From NCBI GenBank assembly GCA_964430475.1, contig CAYSEQ010000012.1, positions 1 through 31,209 on the forward strand: a stretch of 31,209 nucleotides of DNA, given 5' to 3'. A model generated the notes under the pieces. That model did no database searches. It saw only the letters and a program-made list of their open reading frames with translations, and was not told the DNA's origin. Source of the DNA: CAYSEQ01 sp964430475. GTDB taxonomy: Bacteria; Patescibacteriota; Microgenomatia; UBA8517. The position numbers were made by a program, and so were the translations under genes. Position 1 is the stretch's first letter, and every line of letters starts with the position of its first letter. Of the stretch, positions 1 through 7,585 are shown one piece after another.

Positions 1-216
1 TAAATAGCTCATTCTTTTCCTTGAATGAGTCTAATATGTATCTGAACTTATGCAGCAGACGATATCTTTCAAGGTAGATTTAAATTTGGATACTTCTATC
101 ACGCACAAACTCCCAGAGGAATGTTATAGCTTGATATACCTGGAATTCTGCTAATACTTAATCTCGATTGCGTGTTAGGCAAATCTAGTAAGTACTCAAA
201 TTGTTAACTATTTTTC
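1..216. other. Stretch without a recognisable gene
   Basis: I see no convincing reading frame or RNA gene here. The only structure is a short inverted repeat, CTCATTC at 8-14 against GAATGAG at 23-29, with an 8-base loop. It lacks a T-run, so it is at best a weak terminator for a gene that lies outside the window. Confidence 0.4.
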
Positions 217-692
217 CTAGTATTTAACTTCTATGTTACGGGAATTAACCCCCCCTAAACTTTTACTAGCTCTTTCGAGATATATTTTTATTACTTCCAT
301 GTTGAGATCATTTTTAATGTTACAAAGTTGCCCTTGTGCATCAATACTCAAGGGGGGAAACATTGCCATGAGTGGTTCAACATGATTCAACGAACTAGTA
401 CCAGGACCTTCAGCAACACCAAGTCCTAAGTTCCACCCTTTCTCTTTGATGGCAGAAAAAAGTACCCTACGCATTCCGTATCAAATGGTTTACCAGAACC
501 ACTTCCTGGGTCAAAAAGTACATCATTGATTAACGCACTGTAGGGATATAACACATTGGCCACGCCCTCCAGTATTTTTCCAGCTACCTCGACTGCTTTC
601 TGCCTAATCTGAAGGATAATGTGATATTTATAATCGACTGCCCTACGATGCTCCCCTCTAGCAACCGGTAAGTGCAAAGAAAATAATATCAA
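217..692 (-). pseudogene. Decayed TIM-barrel gene, phosphoribosylanthranilate isomerase-like C-terminal part
   Basis: Two overlapping minus-strand frames (692 to 426, then 474 to 217) read as consecutive parts of one protein. The first carries a loop LFDPGSGSGKPFD, which resembles the phosphate-binding DxxGGxGKxFD loop of TrpF-type isomerases. The second carries GLGVAEGPGTSSLNHVEPL and LSIDAQGQL, which resemble the GLAGGL and final loops of related TIM-barrel proteins. Joining them needs one base restored at the T pair 474-475 (GAATG on the minus strand for an expected GAAATG). The N-terminal half of the barrel is also missing: upstream of about 690 the sequence belongs to another frame on the other strand. 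So the gene is both frameshifted and 5'-truncated, and I expect no working enzyme. The family call is from motif memory only and could be a different TIM-barrel phosphate-binding enzyme. Confidence 0.5.
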
Positions 693-831
693 CTACGACC
701 AAGCTTGGGAAATTTTTAAACAAGTTTTTGGAGAATATCTAGAATTAGAGGATAACCCTGAAATAATCGATAGATTAAAATTTCAAGTAACTAAAGATTT
801 AAAAGAAAATTTTCAAGTAAACTGTAGCTAA
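631..831 (+). pseudogene. C-terminal remnant of an unknown protein
   Basis: An open plus-strand frame with no start codon runs from 631 to a TAA at 829-831. From about 691 it looks protein-like: NYDQAWEIFKQVFGEYLELE is followed by a charged helical tail. There is no ATG, GTG or TTG with a ribosome site. The 5' part overlaps the broken minus-strand barrel gene, so the convincing part begins where that gene's similarity ends. I read this as the tail of a second gene joined to debris of the first. I do not recognise the family. Confidence 0.3.
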
Positions 832-866
832 ACCTACCTTAGAAATTCTTATTTATTATTGTAGAA

Positions 867-888
867 TATAATAAAATAAAGGAGGTGA
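867..888 (+). promoter_or_regulatory. Promoter -10 box and Shine-Dalgarno of the cupin gene
   Basis: TATAAT at 867-872 is followed by GGAGGTGA at 881-888, four bases before the ATG at 893. The expected transcript would have a leader of about 13 bases. This is one of few genes in the window with a textbook ribosome binding site. No clear -35 box is visible. Confidence 0.6.
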
Positions 889-892
889 GATT

Positions 893-1276
893 ATGAAAGG
901 TTATCATACGAATATAGAGAAGACAACTTTAGAAAACAACGACTTCCGCAGAGTTTTATTTACTGGTAAATATCAACAGCTTGTAGTTATGAGGTTAAAA
1001 CCCGGCGAAGAAATAGGCGAGGAGGTTCACGAAAGCGTTGACCAATTTTTCAGAATAGAAGAAGGGGAGGCAAAATTTATTTTAGAAGATGAGGAGATTT
1101 TAGCAAAAGAAGATGAGGTAGTAATAGTACCAGCAGGTACTAAGCACAATGTCATTAATGTCTCGTCGGATAACGATTTGAAACTTTACACAATCTACGC
1201 ACCCCCTAATCATCCAGCTGGAACCGTCCATAAAGATAAAAGGGAAGCCGAAGAATACGAAAAACAGCATCGTTAG
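893..1276 (+). CDS. Small cupin-domain protein
   Basis: A 127-residue single-domain cupin (double-stranded beta-helix). The first conserved motif is seen as GEEIGEEVHESVDQFFRIEEG at about residues 39-59, giving the His and Glu ligands typical of cupins. The second is VPAGTKHNVIN at about 83-93, with its His. The fold usually binds one divalent metal. Stand-alone cupins of this size serve as sugar or small-molecule binding proteins, isomerases or dioxygenases, and the sequence does not decide between these. The C-terminus, PPNHPAGTVHKDKREAEEYE, is conserved-looking and recalls the family often annotated as cupin domain-containing or mannose-6-phosphate isomerase-like. The start is fixed by a strong GGAGGTGA site. 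The gene is probably monocistronic, since a hairpin follows at 1322. Confidence 0.85.
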   Translation: MKGYHTNIEKTTLENNDFRRVLFTGKYQQLVVMRLKPGEEIGEEVHESVDQFFRIEEGEAKFILEDEEILAKEDEVVIVPAGTKHNVINVSSDNDLKLYTIYAPPNHPAGTVHKDKREAEEYEKQHR

Positions 1277-1321
1277 TTTTTTGAAGATTTTTGACTAAGG
1301 CTTGGATTTAAATTTTGTGGC

Positions 1322-1344
1322 TTGGGTTTATTTCTTAAACCCAA
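1322..1344 (+). terminator. Possible terminator hairpin after the cupin gene
   Basis: TTGGGTTTA at 1322-1330 pairs perfectly with TAAACCCAA at 1336-1344 around a 5-base loop TTTCT. The T-run afterwards is weak (AGTTATTACTCCTTTA), so termination may be partial. The next gene has its own promoter at 1376, which fits a boundary here. Confidence 0.45.
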
Positions 1345-1375
1345 AGTTATTACTCCTTTATTTTGCTACCTTCGG

Positions 1376-1381
1376 TATAAT
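1376..1381 (+). promoter_or_regulatory. -10 box giving a leaderless transcript
   Basis: A perfect TATAAT ends 6 bases before the ATG at 1388, and no Shine-Dalgarno is present. Transcription would start at or next to the A of the start codon. This supports the ATG at 1388 over the in-frame ATG at 1322, which lies inside the preceding hairpin. Confidence 0.6.
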
Positions 1382-1387
1382 CAAAAT

Positions 1388-2222
1388 ATGCTCACTAAAG
1401 AAGAAAGAAATCATTTAAAAAGTATTCCTGCTTCCAAGAAGGTTAGAATTTTCCCTTCCAGCCCGGAGGCGAAAAAGACCGGAGACTTGATAGTAAAAGG
1501 AATCAAAGATAAACTAGCCCAATGCTAGGGTACTTTTTATGGGAGCGACAGCGCTTGGAATCGCCGGACAAAATGATATTGATATTTATATTGTGTCAAA
1601 ACCAAGCAAATTTGGAGAATATTTGCCAGCCTTAAAAAGACTTTTCGGCAAACCCAAAAGTACCCATAAGACTTTTATTGAGTGGAGTTTCACCAAAGAA
1701 GGATTTAAAGTAGAAGTCTATTTAACTGAACCGCCAAAAAGACATGTAAAAATCTATAAGATTTTAAAATCCAATAAAAAGCTTCTTAAGGAATATGAGA
1801 AATTGAAGTTATCTTTTGACGGGAAAAGTTATAGAGATTATCAAAAGGCTAAATATGAGTTTTATAACCACATACTCCCAACGGAAGCAAAAGATTTTTT
1901 GGGCAGAGAAGTTGAAGTAAACATAGATAGACCTCTTGGCAGTAAACATCCAAAGCATAATTTCTTATATGAAACAAATTATGGTTACATTGCAAATACA
2001 ATCTCTCCAGATGGAGAAGAATTAGATGCTTACTATTTGGGAGTTGATAAAACGCTAAAGAAAGCAAAAGGAATTTGTATCGCAGTAATTCATAGGACAA
2101 ATGACAATGATGATAAATTAGTTGTAGTGCCAGAAAGTAAGGCTAAGATGTTAGATGAAGAAATCGAAAGACAAACTCATTTTCAGGAACAATGGTTCAA
2201 GCATATAATTATTAGGAAATGA
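1388..2222 (+). pseudogene. GrpB-like nucleotidyltransferase fused to a pyrophosphatase-like domain, frameshifted
   Basis: Two frames form one protein of about 277 residues. The first runs from ATG 1388 to a stop at 1526-1528. The second is open from before 1518 and ends at 2222. Ignoring one base near 1517 gives a seamless DKLPNARVLFMGATALGI. The N-terminal domain has a GAT..GIAGQNDIDI nucleotidyltransferase signature. It is followed by a GrpB/UPF0157-like helical segment (YKILKSNKKLLKEYEKLK, then YQKAKYEFYNHIL). The C-terminal ~110 residues (from about FLGREVEVNIDRPLGS) match small inorganic-pyrophosphatase-like proteins: NYGYIANT, DGEELDAYYLG, DDKLVVVPE and the FQEQ..F tail. This fusion is unusual. 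The stop overlaps the start of the Nudix gene (ATGA), so both belong to one operon. Whether it is a true pseudogene, a frameshifting gene or an assembly error is open. Confidence 0.7.
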
Positions 2223-2647
2223 ACGGGTCATTTGCTTTAATAATTCATAAAGACAAAATACTCCTTTTTCGTCGCGACAATATTCCAACCATTCCTTATC
2301 CAGACTATTGGCAGCTTCCAGGAGGTCAAATAGAAAGAAATGAGACACCTCTAAATGCCTTAAAAAGAGAGCTAACGGAAGAAGTTTCCTTTGTTCCAAA
2401 AAAGATAAACTATTTAGGAAAGCTGAAAACAAAAAAAAGATCGGTTTATTTATACTTATCTTTCGTAGACGATGAGGAAGCAAAACAGTTCAAGCATGGA
2501 AAAGGTGAGGGTCAGGAGATTGGATTTTTTACACTTGATGAAGCGCTAAAGCTAAAACTTACTCCCGCTTTAAGAAATAGGCTTATAGAATCAAGAAAAG
2601 AAATTGAAGAAGTAATTAAGAAAAAAAATATTCCATCTAGCTTTTAA
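2219..2647 (+). CDS. Nudix hydrolase
   Basis: A 142-residue Nudix protein. The Nudix box GX5EX7REUXEEXGU is seen at about residues 36-58: GGQIERNE.., then ALKRELTEEV. The RELTEE core supplies the metal-binding Glu residues. The final conserved Gly is replaced (EEVSF), a common variation. A family member would hydrolyse a nucleoside diphosphate linked to another moiety. The substrate cannot be read from the sequence. Its start overlaps the stop of the preceding fusion gene by four bases (ATGA), indicating translational coupling with a pyrophosphatase-like partner. The basic C-terminal helix (ESRKEIEEVIKKKN) is outside the Nudix fold. Confidence 0.88.
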   Translation: MNGSFALIIHKDKILLFRRDNIPTIPYPDYWQLPGGQIERNETPLNALKRELTEEVSFVPKKINYLGKLKTKKRSVYLYLSFVDDEEAKQFKHGKGEGQEIGFFTLDEALKLKLTPALRNRLIESRKEIEEVIKKKNIPSSF

Positions 2648-2781
2648 TTAACTTTTTATAAATAACGGTCTTGGATGATTTTATCTTGCCTGTAAAGTGG
2701 TCATAGCAATTTAAATAAATAGGCTTAAACCCGTAGGAGGATTATTGATTAGCTTCAAACCTTTCAGATTTTAGTACTTTC

Positions 2782-3726
2782 TTATAGCTGACTAAACCAT
2801 CTAGCAAAATCCATCCAGATATATTCTTCTGGTCTATGACTAAAACCACCTTGTTGTCTTCTTTCGCCAAGTGTGACTCCTTCAAATTCAGCGATGTTTT
2901 CTATTGAGGTACCCACTCCTCTTGGGGCTTCGACAATCCTGCCCCAATATTCTTTGCTAAAAAGTTTTAGTCTTTTGGAATCTTTGTAGGCAATTGTCTC
3001 TGTAAAGGCAATGCTTCTATCCTTTTTGTCTTTCATCAGATTAAGAAAATCCTCCTCACTGAACCATTCCGAAATGTCCTTCATATAGCCTCCTGGAAAA
3101 CCGTTTAGAGCCGGGATATTCCAAAAAGTGTCTGTTACAACAAGAGGTTTTTTAATAATTGCAAAAGCTTGTTCTGCTTTGTGTTTAGATATTTCTAGAG
3201 GATTGTGCGACTGGATTTCATTTATATCAAGTCTTTCTTGGACGATTTTTATACCGAGTTTATCGCAAGCAAGACGCGCTTCCCCAATTTTCCTTTTATT
3301 CTTGGTCACAAATATGACAGTTTTTTTAGAAAAGTGTCTTTCCATAAGTTTTATATCTTTTAAGTCTTTTGGGCGAGCCTCCCCTTTACTCATCCAGCCT
3401 TTTTTAAACTTATATAGAAAGTCAATGGAAATATATCTAACTCCGTTTATAACTACAGAATTTTCGACTAGGTCATTGAATTTATAAGGCTTTCCCAATA
3501 CGTTCCAGACCGTTCCGATTTCAAAAAGTTCATCCTTTAATACCTCTTGTCCAAGGATATATTTGCTGGAAAACTTACCTGAATTTTTCAAATTCTCGTA
3601 AGTTTTTAAATTTACTATTACGTCGACGTCCTTGCTTCTTCGGATATTTAAAGCTTGGAGAATGCCAGAGCCAATAATAATTGAATTATCAGGATTTAGT
3701 CCAAGTTTTTTAAATTTACTCCACAT
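2782..3726 (-). CDS. Nucleotidyltransferase-like domain fused to Ham1/RdgB-type NTP pyrophosphatase
   Basis: About 314 residues from the ATG at 3726. An upstream ATG at 3777 is possible but would run through the promoter of the divergent methyltransferase gene. The N-terminal ~120 residues carry IIIGSGILQALNIRRSKDVD, a GS..(x)DxD nucleotidyltransferase-like signature, with IDFLYKFKKGW further on. The C-terminal ~185 residues begin TVIFVTKNKRKIGEARLACD and continue with ERLDINEIQSHNPLEIS, VVTDTFWNIPALNGFPGGYM and RSIAFTETIAY. These are the successive blocks of the ITPase/Ham1 family, which hydrolyses non-canonical purine NTPs (dITP, XTP) to the monophosphate. In canonical members the D of VVTD is catalytic and FPG.Y lies near the nucleotide. 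The two-domain form is not one I know as standard. Neighbours include a pyrophosphatase-like fusion and a Nudix hydrolase. Confidence 0.75.
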   Translation of the reverse strand: MWSKFKKLGLNPDNSIIIGSGILQALNIRRSKDVDVIVNLKTYENLKNSGKFSSKYILGQEVLKDELFEIGTVWNVLGKPYKFNDLVENSVVINGVRYISIDFLYKFKKGWMSKGEARPKDLKDIKLMERHFSKKTVIFVTKNKRKIGEARLACDKLGIKIVQERLDINEIQSHNPLEISKHKAEQAFAIIKKPLVVTDTFWNIPALNGFPGGYMKDISEWFSEEDFLNLMKDKKDRSIAFTETIAYKDSKRLKLFSKEYWGRIVEAPRGVGTSIENIAEFEGVTLGERRQQGGFSHRPEEYIWMDFARWFSQL

Positions 3727-3740
3727 TTTTATGATATAAG

Positions 3741-3746
3741 TATAAT
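3741..3746 (+). promoter_or_regulatory. -10 box for a leaderless ksgA-family gene, in a divergent promoter region
   Basis: TATAAT ends 6 bases before the ATG at 3753, with no Shine-Dalgarno. Only 26 bases separate the two divergent start codons (3726 minus, 3753 plus). The minus-strand gene must therefore also use a promoter inside or overlapping this short AT-rich spacer. Confidence 0.55.
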
Positions 3747-3752
3747 ACGAAT

Positions 3753-4556
3753 ATGGATATTCAGAAAGAATTATCAAAATACAAAATTAAGCCAGATCCT
3801 TTGAAAGATCAGTTTTTCTTGGCGGATGAAGAAATTATCAGAAAGCTTGTTGAATCTGCTGAATTAGAGAAAAAGGATGTTGTTTTGGAGGTGGGCGCTG
3901 GAACCGGATATTTAACAAGAGAAATCGCAAAAAGGGCAAAAAAGGTAATTGCCTTTGAGATAGACAAAAGGTTTAAACCGTTTTTGAGTAAACTTCCCAA
4001 AAATGTGGATGTCTGATATGAAGATGCTTGGAATCATGTAAAGTTGGACGGGAAATTTAAAAAGAAAAAAGAATTCAATAAAGTAATTGCCAATCCTCCA
4101 TATTCTTTTTTAGAACCATTTTTGCACAACTTAACTTTCTTGGAGTACGACAAAGTAATTCTTTTAATTCCTAAAAAATTTTTAAGAAAAATAGAAGAGA
4201 ATGGTGTTTTCGGGTCTTTTTTCAGAACCAAAGTCTTATTCGAAGTCGATAAGGAGAATTTCTTTCCTATCCCGAAGACAAACTCTGTTGTTATCGACCT
4301 AACCAAACTCCCCGACCCAATAAAGACTAAAAGCTTAGGGCTATTCTTGCGTCAATATATGTATCAGCACGAAAAACAACTAGTCAAAAATTCCCTTATG
4401 GAAGGAATTATAAAATTTTCTAAACTTGTTTATTCAAAGAAAGTAACTAAAAACGAAGCAAGAAGGCAAATCATTCAAAAGAATATACCTAAAGATTTAT
4501 TAGAAAAACACCCCAACAATTCCGAAATTTATAAAATTGTAGAAGAACTATATTAA
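3753..4556 (+). pseudogene. KsgA/RsmA-family rRNA adenine dimethyltransferase with an in-frame UGA
   Basis: The frame is open from 3753 to 4556 (about 267 residues) except for one TGA at 4014-4016. The frame before and after the stop is the same. The N-terminal part has DQFFLADEEIIRKLVESAEL and the SAM-binding loop VVLEVGAGTGYLTREI, with FEID as motif II. After the stop come the catalytic NPPY (KVIANPPYSFLEPFL, where KsgA normally has NLPY or NIPY) and FFPIPKTNSVVI, typical of the family's C-terminal half. The family dimethylates two adjacent adenines near the 3' end of 16S rRNA. The UGA falls between NVDV and YEDAW, where intact proteins have a hydrophobic residue. One base change from TTA or TCA would explain it. 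UGA acts as a stop elsewhere in the window, so the gene is probably inactivated, or the base is an error. Confidence 0.75.
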
Positions 4557-4621
4557 ATGGTACACTTCCAGTACACCCCGAATATGGATTAGCTTGACAC
4601 CTCCTGTTTTTTAATAATTTT

Positions 4622-4634
4622 AACCCGTCGGGTT
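4622..4634. repeat. Short perfect dyad in the gap before the HExxH gene
   Basis: AACCCG and CGGGTT flank a single T at 4628. It lies in a 208-base gap that holds no recognisable gene, about 120 bases before the -10 box at 4752. It could be a protein-binding site. There is no further evidence. Confidence 0.3.
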
Positions 4635-4751
4635 GAATAGGTTTAGACTTACTCAAAATAATATTGACTAAATGACTCAGATTGAACCCGATCTTAGCTT
4701 AACGAAAATTTCCTAAATTAGCATTTTTAGAAAAAAATCTCGAAAATAAGG

Positions 4752-4757
4752 TATAAT
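4752..4757 (+). promoter_or_regulatory. -10 box giving a leaderless transcript
   Basis: TATAAT ends 8 bases before the ATG at 4766, and no Shine-Dalgarno is visible. The predicted start of transcription coincides with the start codon. Confidence 0.55.
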
Positions 4758-4765
4758 TATTCCTG

Positions 4766-5899
4766 ATGGAGCCTCAGAGTCCCCAGCCGGAAACAAAAGT
4801 TATCCAATCAAAATGGCTAAGGCTTGCGGGGAAAATAGATATTTCCCCTGAAAATTACAATTGGCTTATTTATCTAGCTGAACATCTGGTACAAGGTGAA
4901 AAAAATCGTGAAGATGCAGATGGAGGTGAAAAAATCGGACTTTTTTGGAGCCAAGAAGAAGCAAAACTAGTAGCCAATTTTTTAAAATCATTCCCAGAAA
5001 CAAAAATAGAAACAGAAACCCAAGAGGCAACTCAAGCGCCAAAAGAAGAAGAAGAAGAAACTAAAGAAAGCTATGAATGGAGAGAAAAGAAAAGAGGCGA
5101 AATTATCCAGAGAGTAGCATTTGCTTTGCTTGAAAAAGCAGGATTCCCGGATTCTGCCTATCCACAGGTTGGATTAAGAATTAAAGAAGAAAGATTAAAC
5201 TACAGCCAAGATGAATCTTTTGACAACATTGCACATGGCTTATTACCCAGGGAGGAAGGAGGACCTGAGATGATTTCAAAAATTTTTGCCCCCAGATATC
5301 AAGAAGGAAGAGATATCTCAGATGAAAGATCAAGAAGGGGGCTTGCTCATGAAATAATGCATGTTATTCGCGCCCAAGTCAACCGCTACATATGGAGAAA
5401 CTACGAACAAAAAGCAGAAAGAGCACAACTTGAAAAAGCCAGCGTTGGAGGATTTAAAGTGGGTTCAAACAAATTAGGATCTGAAGACTTGGGAGAACTT
5501 ATGGGAATATTTGTGGAAAATTCAAGGGGCGGATATAATCCAACAATAAAAGACGTGACCCCTATTCTTACTAAAAAATTAAAAGAGAGATTGGAAAAAT
5601 TCAAGGAAGAAGTAGAAAAGAACCCTCAAGAAGAAATAAGAAGAGCTCGTTACTTAGCGTCAAATATCGCGGTTTTGCACCACCTAGGGCAACTAGCCGG
5701 CCTTGGATTTGGAGAAATTCCAATTAGTCGCATATTGGCGATAGGCGCATGTGGTTATATCACCCTTGAGAAACTGCCTGATTTAATAACAACTGGAGTT
5801 GTAAATCATGACAATGTAAGCAAAATGGAATATGTCATTCTTGAAATTAGAAGGTGGCTAAATCAGGAAAGTGAATCAGGATTTAAAATCAAATGGTAG
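4766..5899 (+). CDS. Putative zinc-dependent protein with HEIMH motif
   Basis: A 377-residue protein of no family I can name. The N-terminal ~75 residues are compact. A low-complexity Glu/Lys/Thr linker follows (about 78-105, including KEEEEETKE), then a domain of about 270 residues. HEIMH at about 195-199 fits the HExxH zinc-binding and catalytic motif of zincin peptidases. A downstream E (GELMGIFVEN, about 247-256) is a candidate third ligand. There is no signal peptide or clear transmembrane helix at the N-terminus, so a cytoplasmic location is likely. A mildly hydrophobic stretch near 310-335 (NIAVLHHLGQLAGLGFGEI) is probably a buried helix. The next gene downstream, convergent, also has an HExxH motif. 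Function beyond metal binding is not shown by the sequence. Confidence 0.7.
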   Translation: MEPQSPQPETKVIQSKWLRLAGKIDISPENYNWLIYLAEHLVQGEKNREDADGGEKIGLFWSQEEAKLVANFLKSFPETKIETETQEATQAPKEEEEETKESYEWREKKRGEIIQRVAFALLEKAGFPDSAYPQVGLRIKEERLNYSQDESFDNIAHGLLPREEGGPEMISKIFAPRYQEGRDISDERSRRGLAHEIMHVIRAQVNRYIWRNYEQKAERAQLEKASVGGFKVGSNKLGSEDLGELMGIFVENSRGGYNPTIKDVTPILTKKLKERLEKFKEEVEKNPQEEIRRARYLASNIAVLHHLGQLAGLGFGEIPISRILAIGACGYITLEKLPDLITTGVVNHDNVSKMEYVILEIRRWLNQESESGFKIKW

Positions 5900-6081
5900 A
5901 GTTTACAATCTCAACCGAATTGATTAGGTTTAAGCTTTTAGGATTTTTTAGGAATTTTTGTGCTGGCTATTGTAGACAATGTTAGAATATTACACAAGCC
6001 CAAAAGGATTATGCTTATATTCCAAGCCTAAAAACACGAGACAAAATAAAATTCCCTTCATCCAGATATCTAAAGATTACC

Positions 6082-7068
6082 CTAAATACTTTTCCAAAGA
6101 GAGTATGTTCTTTCTAAGAACAACTTATCAATTAATTTATTCTTCTCTAGATATTCTTTAACCAGAGGCGATAAAATATAAGCAGATAAATTACGCCAAT
6201 AACGCATTTTATCAGATAATTTTTTGCTTCTTCCAAGCTCCTTATCAAAATGCTCTTTGACTGGAAAACCAAAATGCTTTTCGGATAAATAGCCATGAGG
6301 GAAAAGAGACTCAGTAATCCCTTCATTTACAACAACTCTTAAAGGGATTTTCCTTGAATTAGAAAGAAAATATTTTTCAGGCAAACTCTCAGAAAATCTT
6401 TTAAGCATTCTCTGATATTTACCAGTTTGCCACACGCTGTGAACAATCTCATGCCACATTAAAAGCACCGTTGGACGCAAGTCATTAAGAGGAACTCTAG
6501 AAATCTCTAGAGTTATAGCACCAGGCCCTAAATTTCCACCACCTCCTTTTTGCTCTCCGGCGCTCATAAGAAGTGTTACATTTACAGAACTAACACCCTT
6601 CTTTCTATAAAAATCTCCAAACAGGATATCAAGATTTTTGACTAAGCCTTCAGGAACTAATTTTTCTTTAATGCCATTTAACCTCTCAAGCCAAGATTTA
6701 AGAAGTTTTTCTTCCTCGGGCCAAATTTTTTCAAAACGAGGCTTAAAAATATCAGCTATTCTTTCAAATTTGGATATTTCTGGACCAAAAAAATCTTTTG
6801 CCTTCTTCCAAACAAGACTTTCATCTTCCCTTAAGAAGATTAGCCCCCAATACTTTTTGCCAAAACCAAATTTTTTAAACAATTGTCTAGCTTGTCTTAA
6901 AGCTTTCTCTTCATCTTTGGAAAGAGGTCCAGTTTTACTCAACCAAAATTCGTTATAGGAACTTCTACAGCTAAAGTGCCAGTTTGACAAATTAGATACA
7001 AAAAAGAAAAAATTAGCCCAATAAGAAACAGATGGTACAATTTCAAACTTGAGACTCTTTTTAGTCAT
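6082..7068 (-). CDS. Putative zinc-dependent protein with HEIVH motif
   Basis: A 328-residue minus-strand protein starting at the ATG 7068, preceded by AGAGGTAGA as a plausible ribosome site. HEIVH at about 206-210 (in MWHEIVHSVW) is an HExxH zinc motif. VVNEGITESLFP about 50 residues later gives a candidate third Glu ligand, as in gluzincin-type peptidases. A Gly-rich segment (GGGGNLGPGAITLEISR) precedes the motif, possibly the edge strand that binds substrate in this fold. I see no clear signal peptide, though residues 15-30 are aromatic-rich (SYWANFFFFVSNL). It is convergent with the other HExxH gene at 4766-5899, but the two show no obvious overall similarity. I do not recognise the family. 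Confidence 0.7.
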   Translation of the reverse strand: MTKKSLKFEIVPSVSYWANFFFFVSNLSNWHFSCRSSYNEFWLSKTGPLSKDEEKALRQARQLFKKFGFGKKYWGLIFLREDESLVWKKAKDFFGPEISKFERIADIFKPRFEKIWPEEEKLLKSWLERLNGIKEKLVPEGLVKNLDILFGDFYRKKGVSSVNVTLLMSAGEQKGGGGNLGPGAITLEISRVPLNDLRPTVLLMWHEIVHSVWQTGKYQRMLKRFSESLPEKYFLSNSRKIPLRVVVNEGITESLFPHGYLSEKHFGFPVKEHFDKELGRSKKLSDKMRYWRNLSAYILSPLVKEYLEKNKLIDKLFLERTYSLWKSI

Positions 7069-7286
7069 TATTAAACTCTACCTCTTGAATACTAACAAGC
7101 GTTACCTCAAGAATCAAAGATAAATTACTAATCCTAAATTTAACCACAACACAAACTAAGTAAAAGATTTTTCCAAAAACTATCCTACTGTTGCTTAGAG
7201 CGGATTCTGTTCGACTTAGTTCACCGTAAACTTCTTATCCCTTCTGGGCTTCAACTATCTCAGTACTAAATGAACTTGTCGAAGTG

Positions 7287-7357
7287 CTGCCCAGCAGGGA
7301 TTCGAACCCCGATTTCCACGTCCAGAGCGTGGCGTCCTACCGTTAGACGACCGGGCA
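7287..7357 (-). tRNA. tRNA-Gln (anticodon CTG)
   Basis: Read on the minus strand, a complete cloverleaf is visible. The 7-bp acceptor is TGCCCGG against CTGGGCA with G as discriminator base. The D-arm follows. The anticodon stem CCACG/CGTGG encloses loop CTCTGGA (anticodon CTG at 7325-7323). The T-arm CGGGG-TTCGAAT-CCCTG contains the invariant TTCGA. The terminal CCA is not encoded. It decodes CAG, so a separate TTG-anticodon tRNA for CAA is expected elsewhere. Confidence 0.95.
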
Positions 7358-7578
7358 ATGATACAATTCAGGAAGTCTCTGATCATCAATCTCAATGTCT
7401 TTTAACCTTTAGCTGTCTTTAAAGTACTTTTCTCTTCTTCTAGCATCCTTGTTACTTAAATAAGCTTCGTAAAATATCAACCTGAAACTAGGTAAGGTTA
7501 AAATACTAGACTAGATTATTGTTAAATTTTTTAACGGATTTTAATATGGACTTTAGATAATTTTATCACAAATTAAGC

Positions 7579-7584
7579 TATAAT
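7579..7584 (+). promoter_or_regulatory. -10 box of the iron-transport gene
   Basis: TATAAT lies just before the possible TTG start at 7586. Transcription would begin near 7591, so the TTG may not be in the mRNA. Translation would then begin at a non-standard ATT near 7592 or a TTG further downstream. The nearby ATG at 7596 is out of frame. Confidence 0.45.
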
Positions 7585-7585
7585 A

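Larger units (their letters stand above)
7069..7585. other. Intergenic region holding a tRNA
   Basis: Apart from the tRNA-Gln gene at 7287-7357 I see no gene here. The divergent start regions of the HEIVH gene (7068) and the iron-transport gene (7586) lie at the two ends. Confidence 0.5.

Noticed and set aside
2690..2745. TAGGAGG followed by ATTATTG at about 2737 as the start of a small gene
   Set aside because: The frame after the TTG closes after a few codons.
4014..4016. Recoded UGA (for example as Gly in Gracilibacteria or Absconditabacteria) inside the KsgA-family gene
   Set aside because: UGA ends several genes here, including those at 2222, 22164 and 22748, in ATGA overlaps or before intergenic sequence. 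Other long genes contain no in-frame UGA.
4594..4622. A TTGACA at 4594-4599 as a promoter for the HExxH gene
   Set aside because: No acceptable -10 box lies at 16-18 bases. The TATAAT at 4752 is much better placed.
5979..6161. A 60-codon plus-strand frame between the two HExxH genes
   Set aside because: It overlaps the real minus-strand gene from 6082 on, has no ribosome site, and its composition is like random AT-rich sequence.
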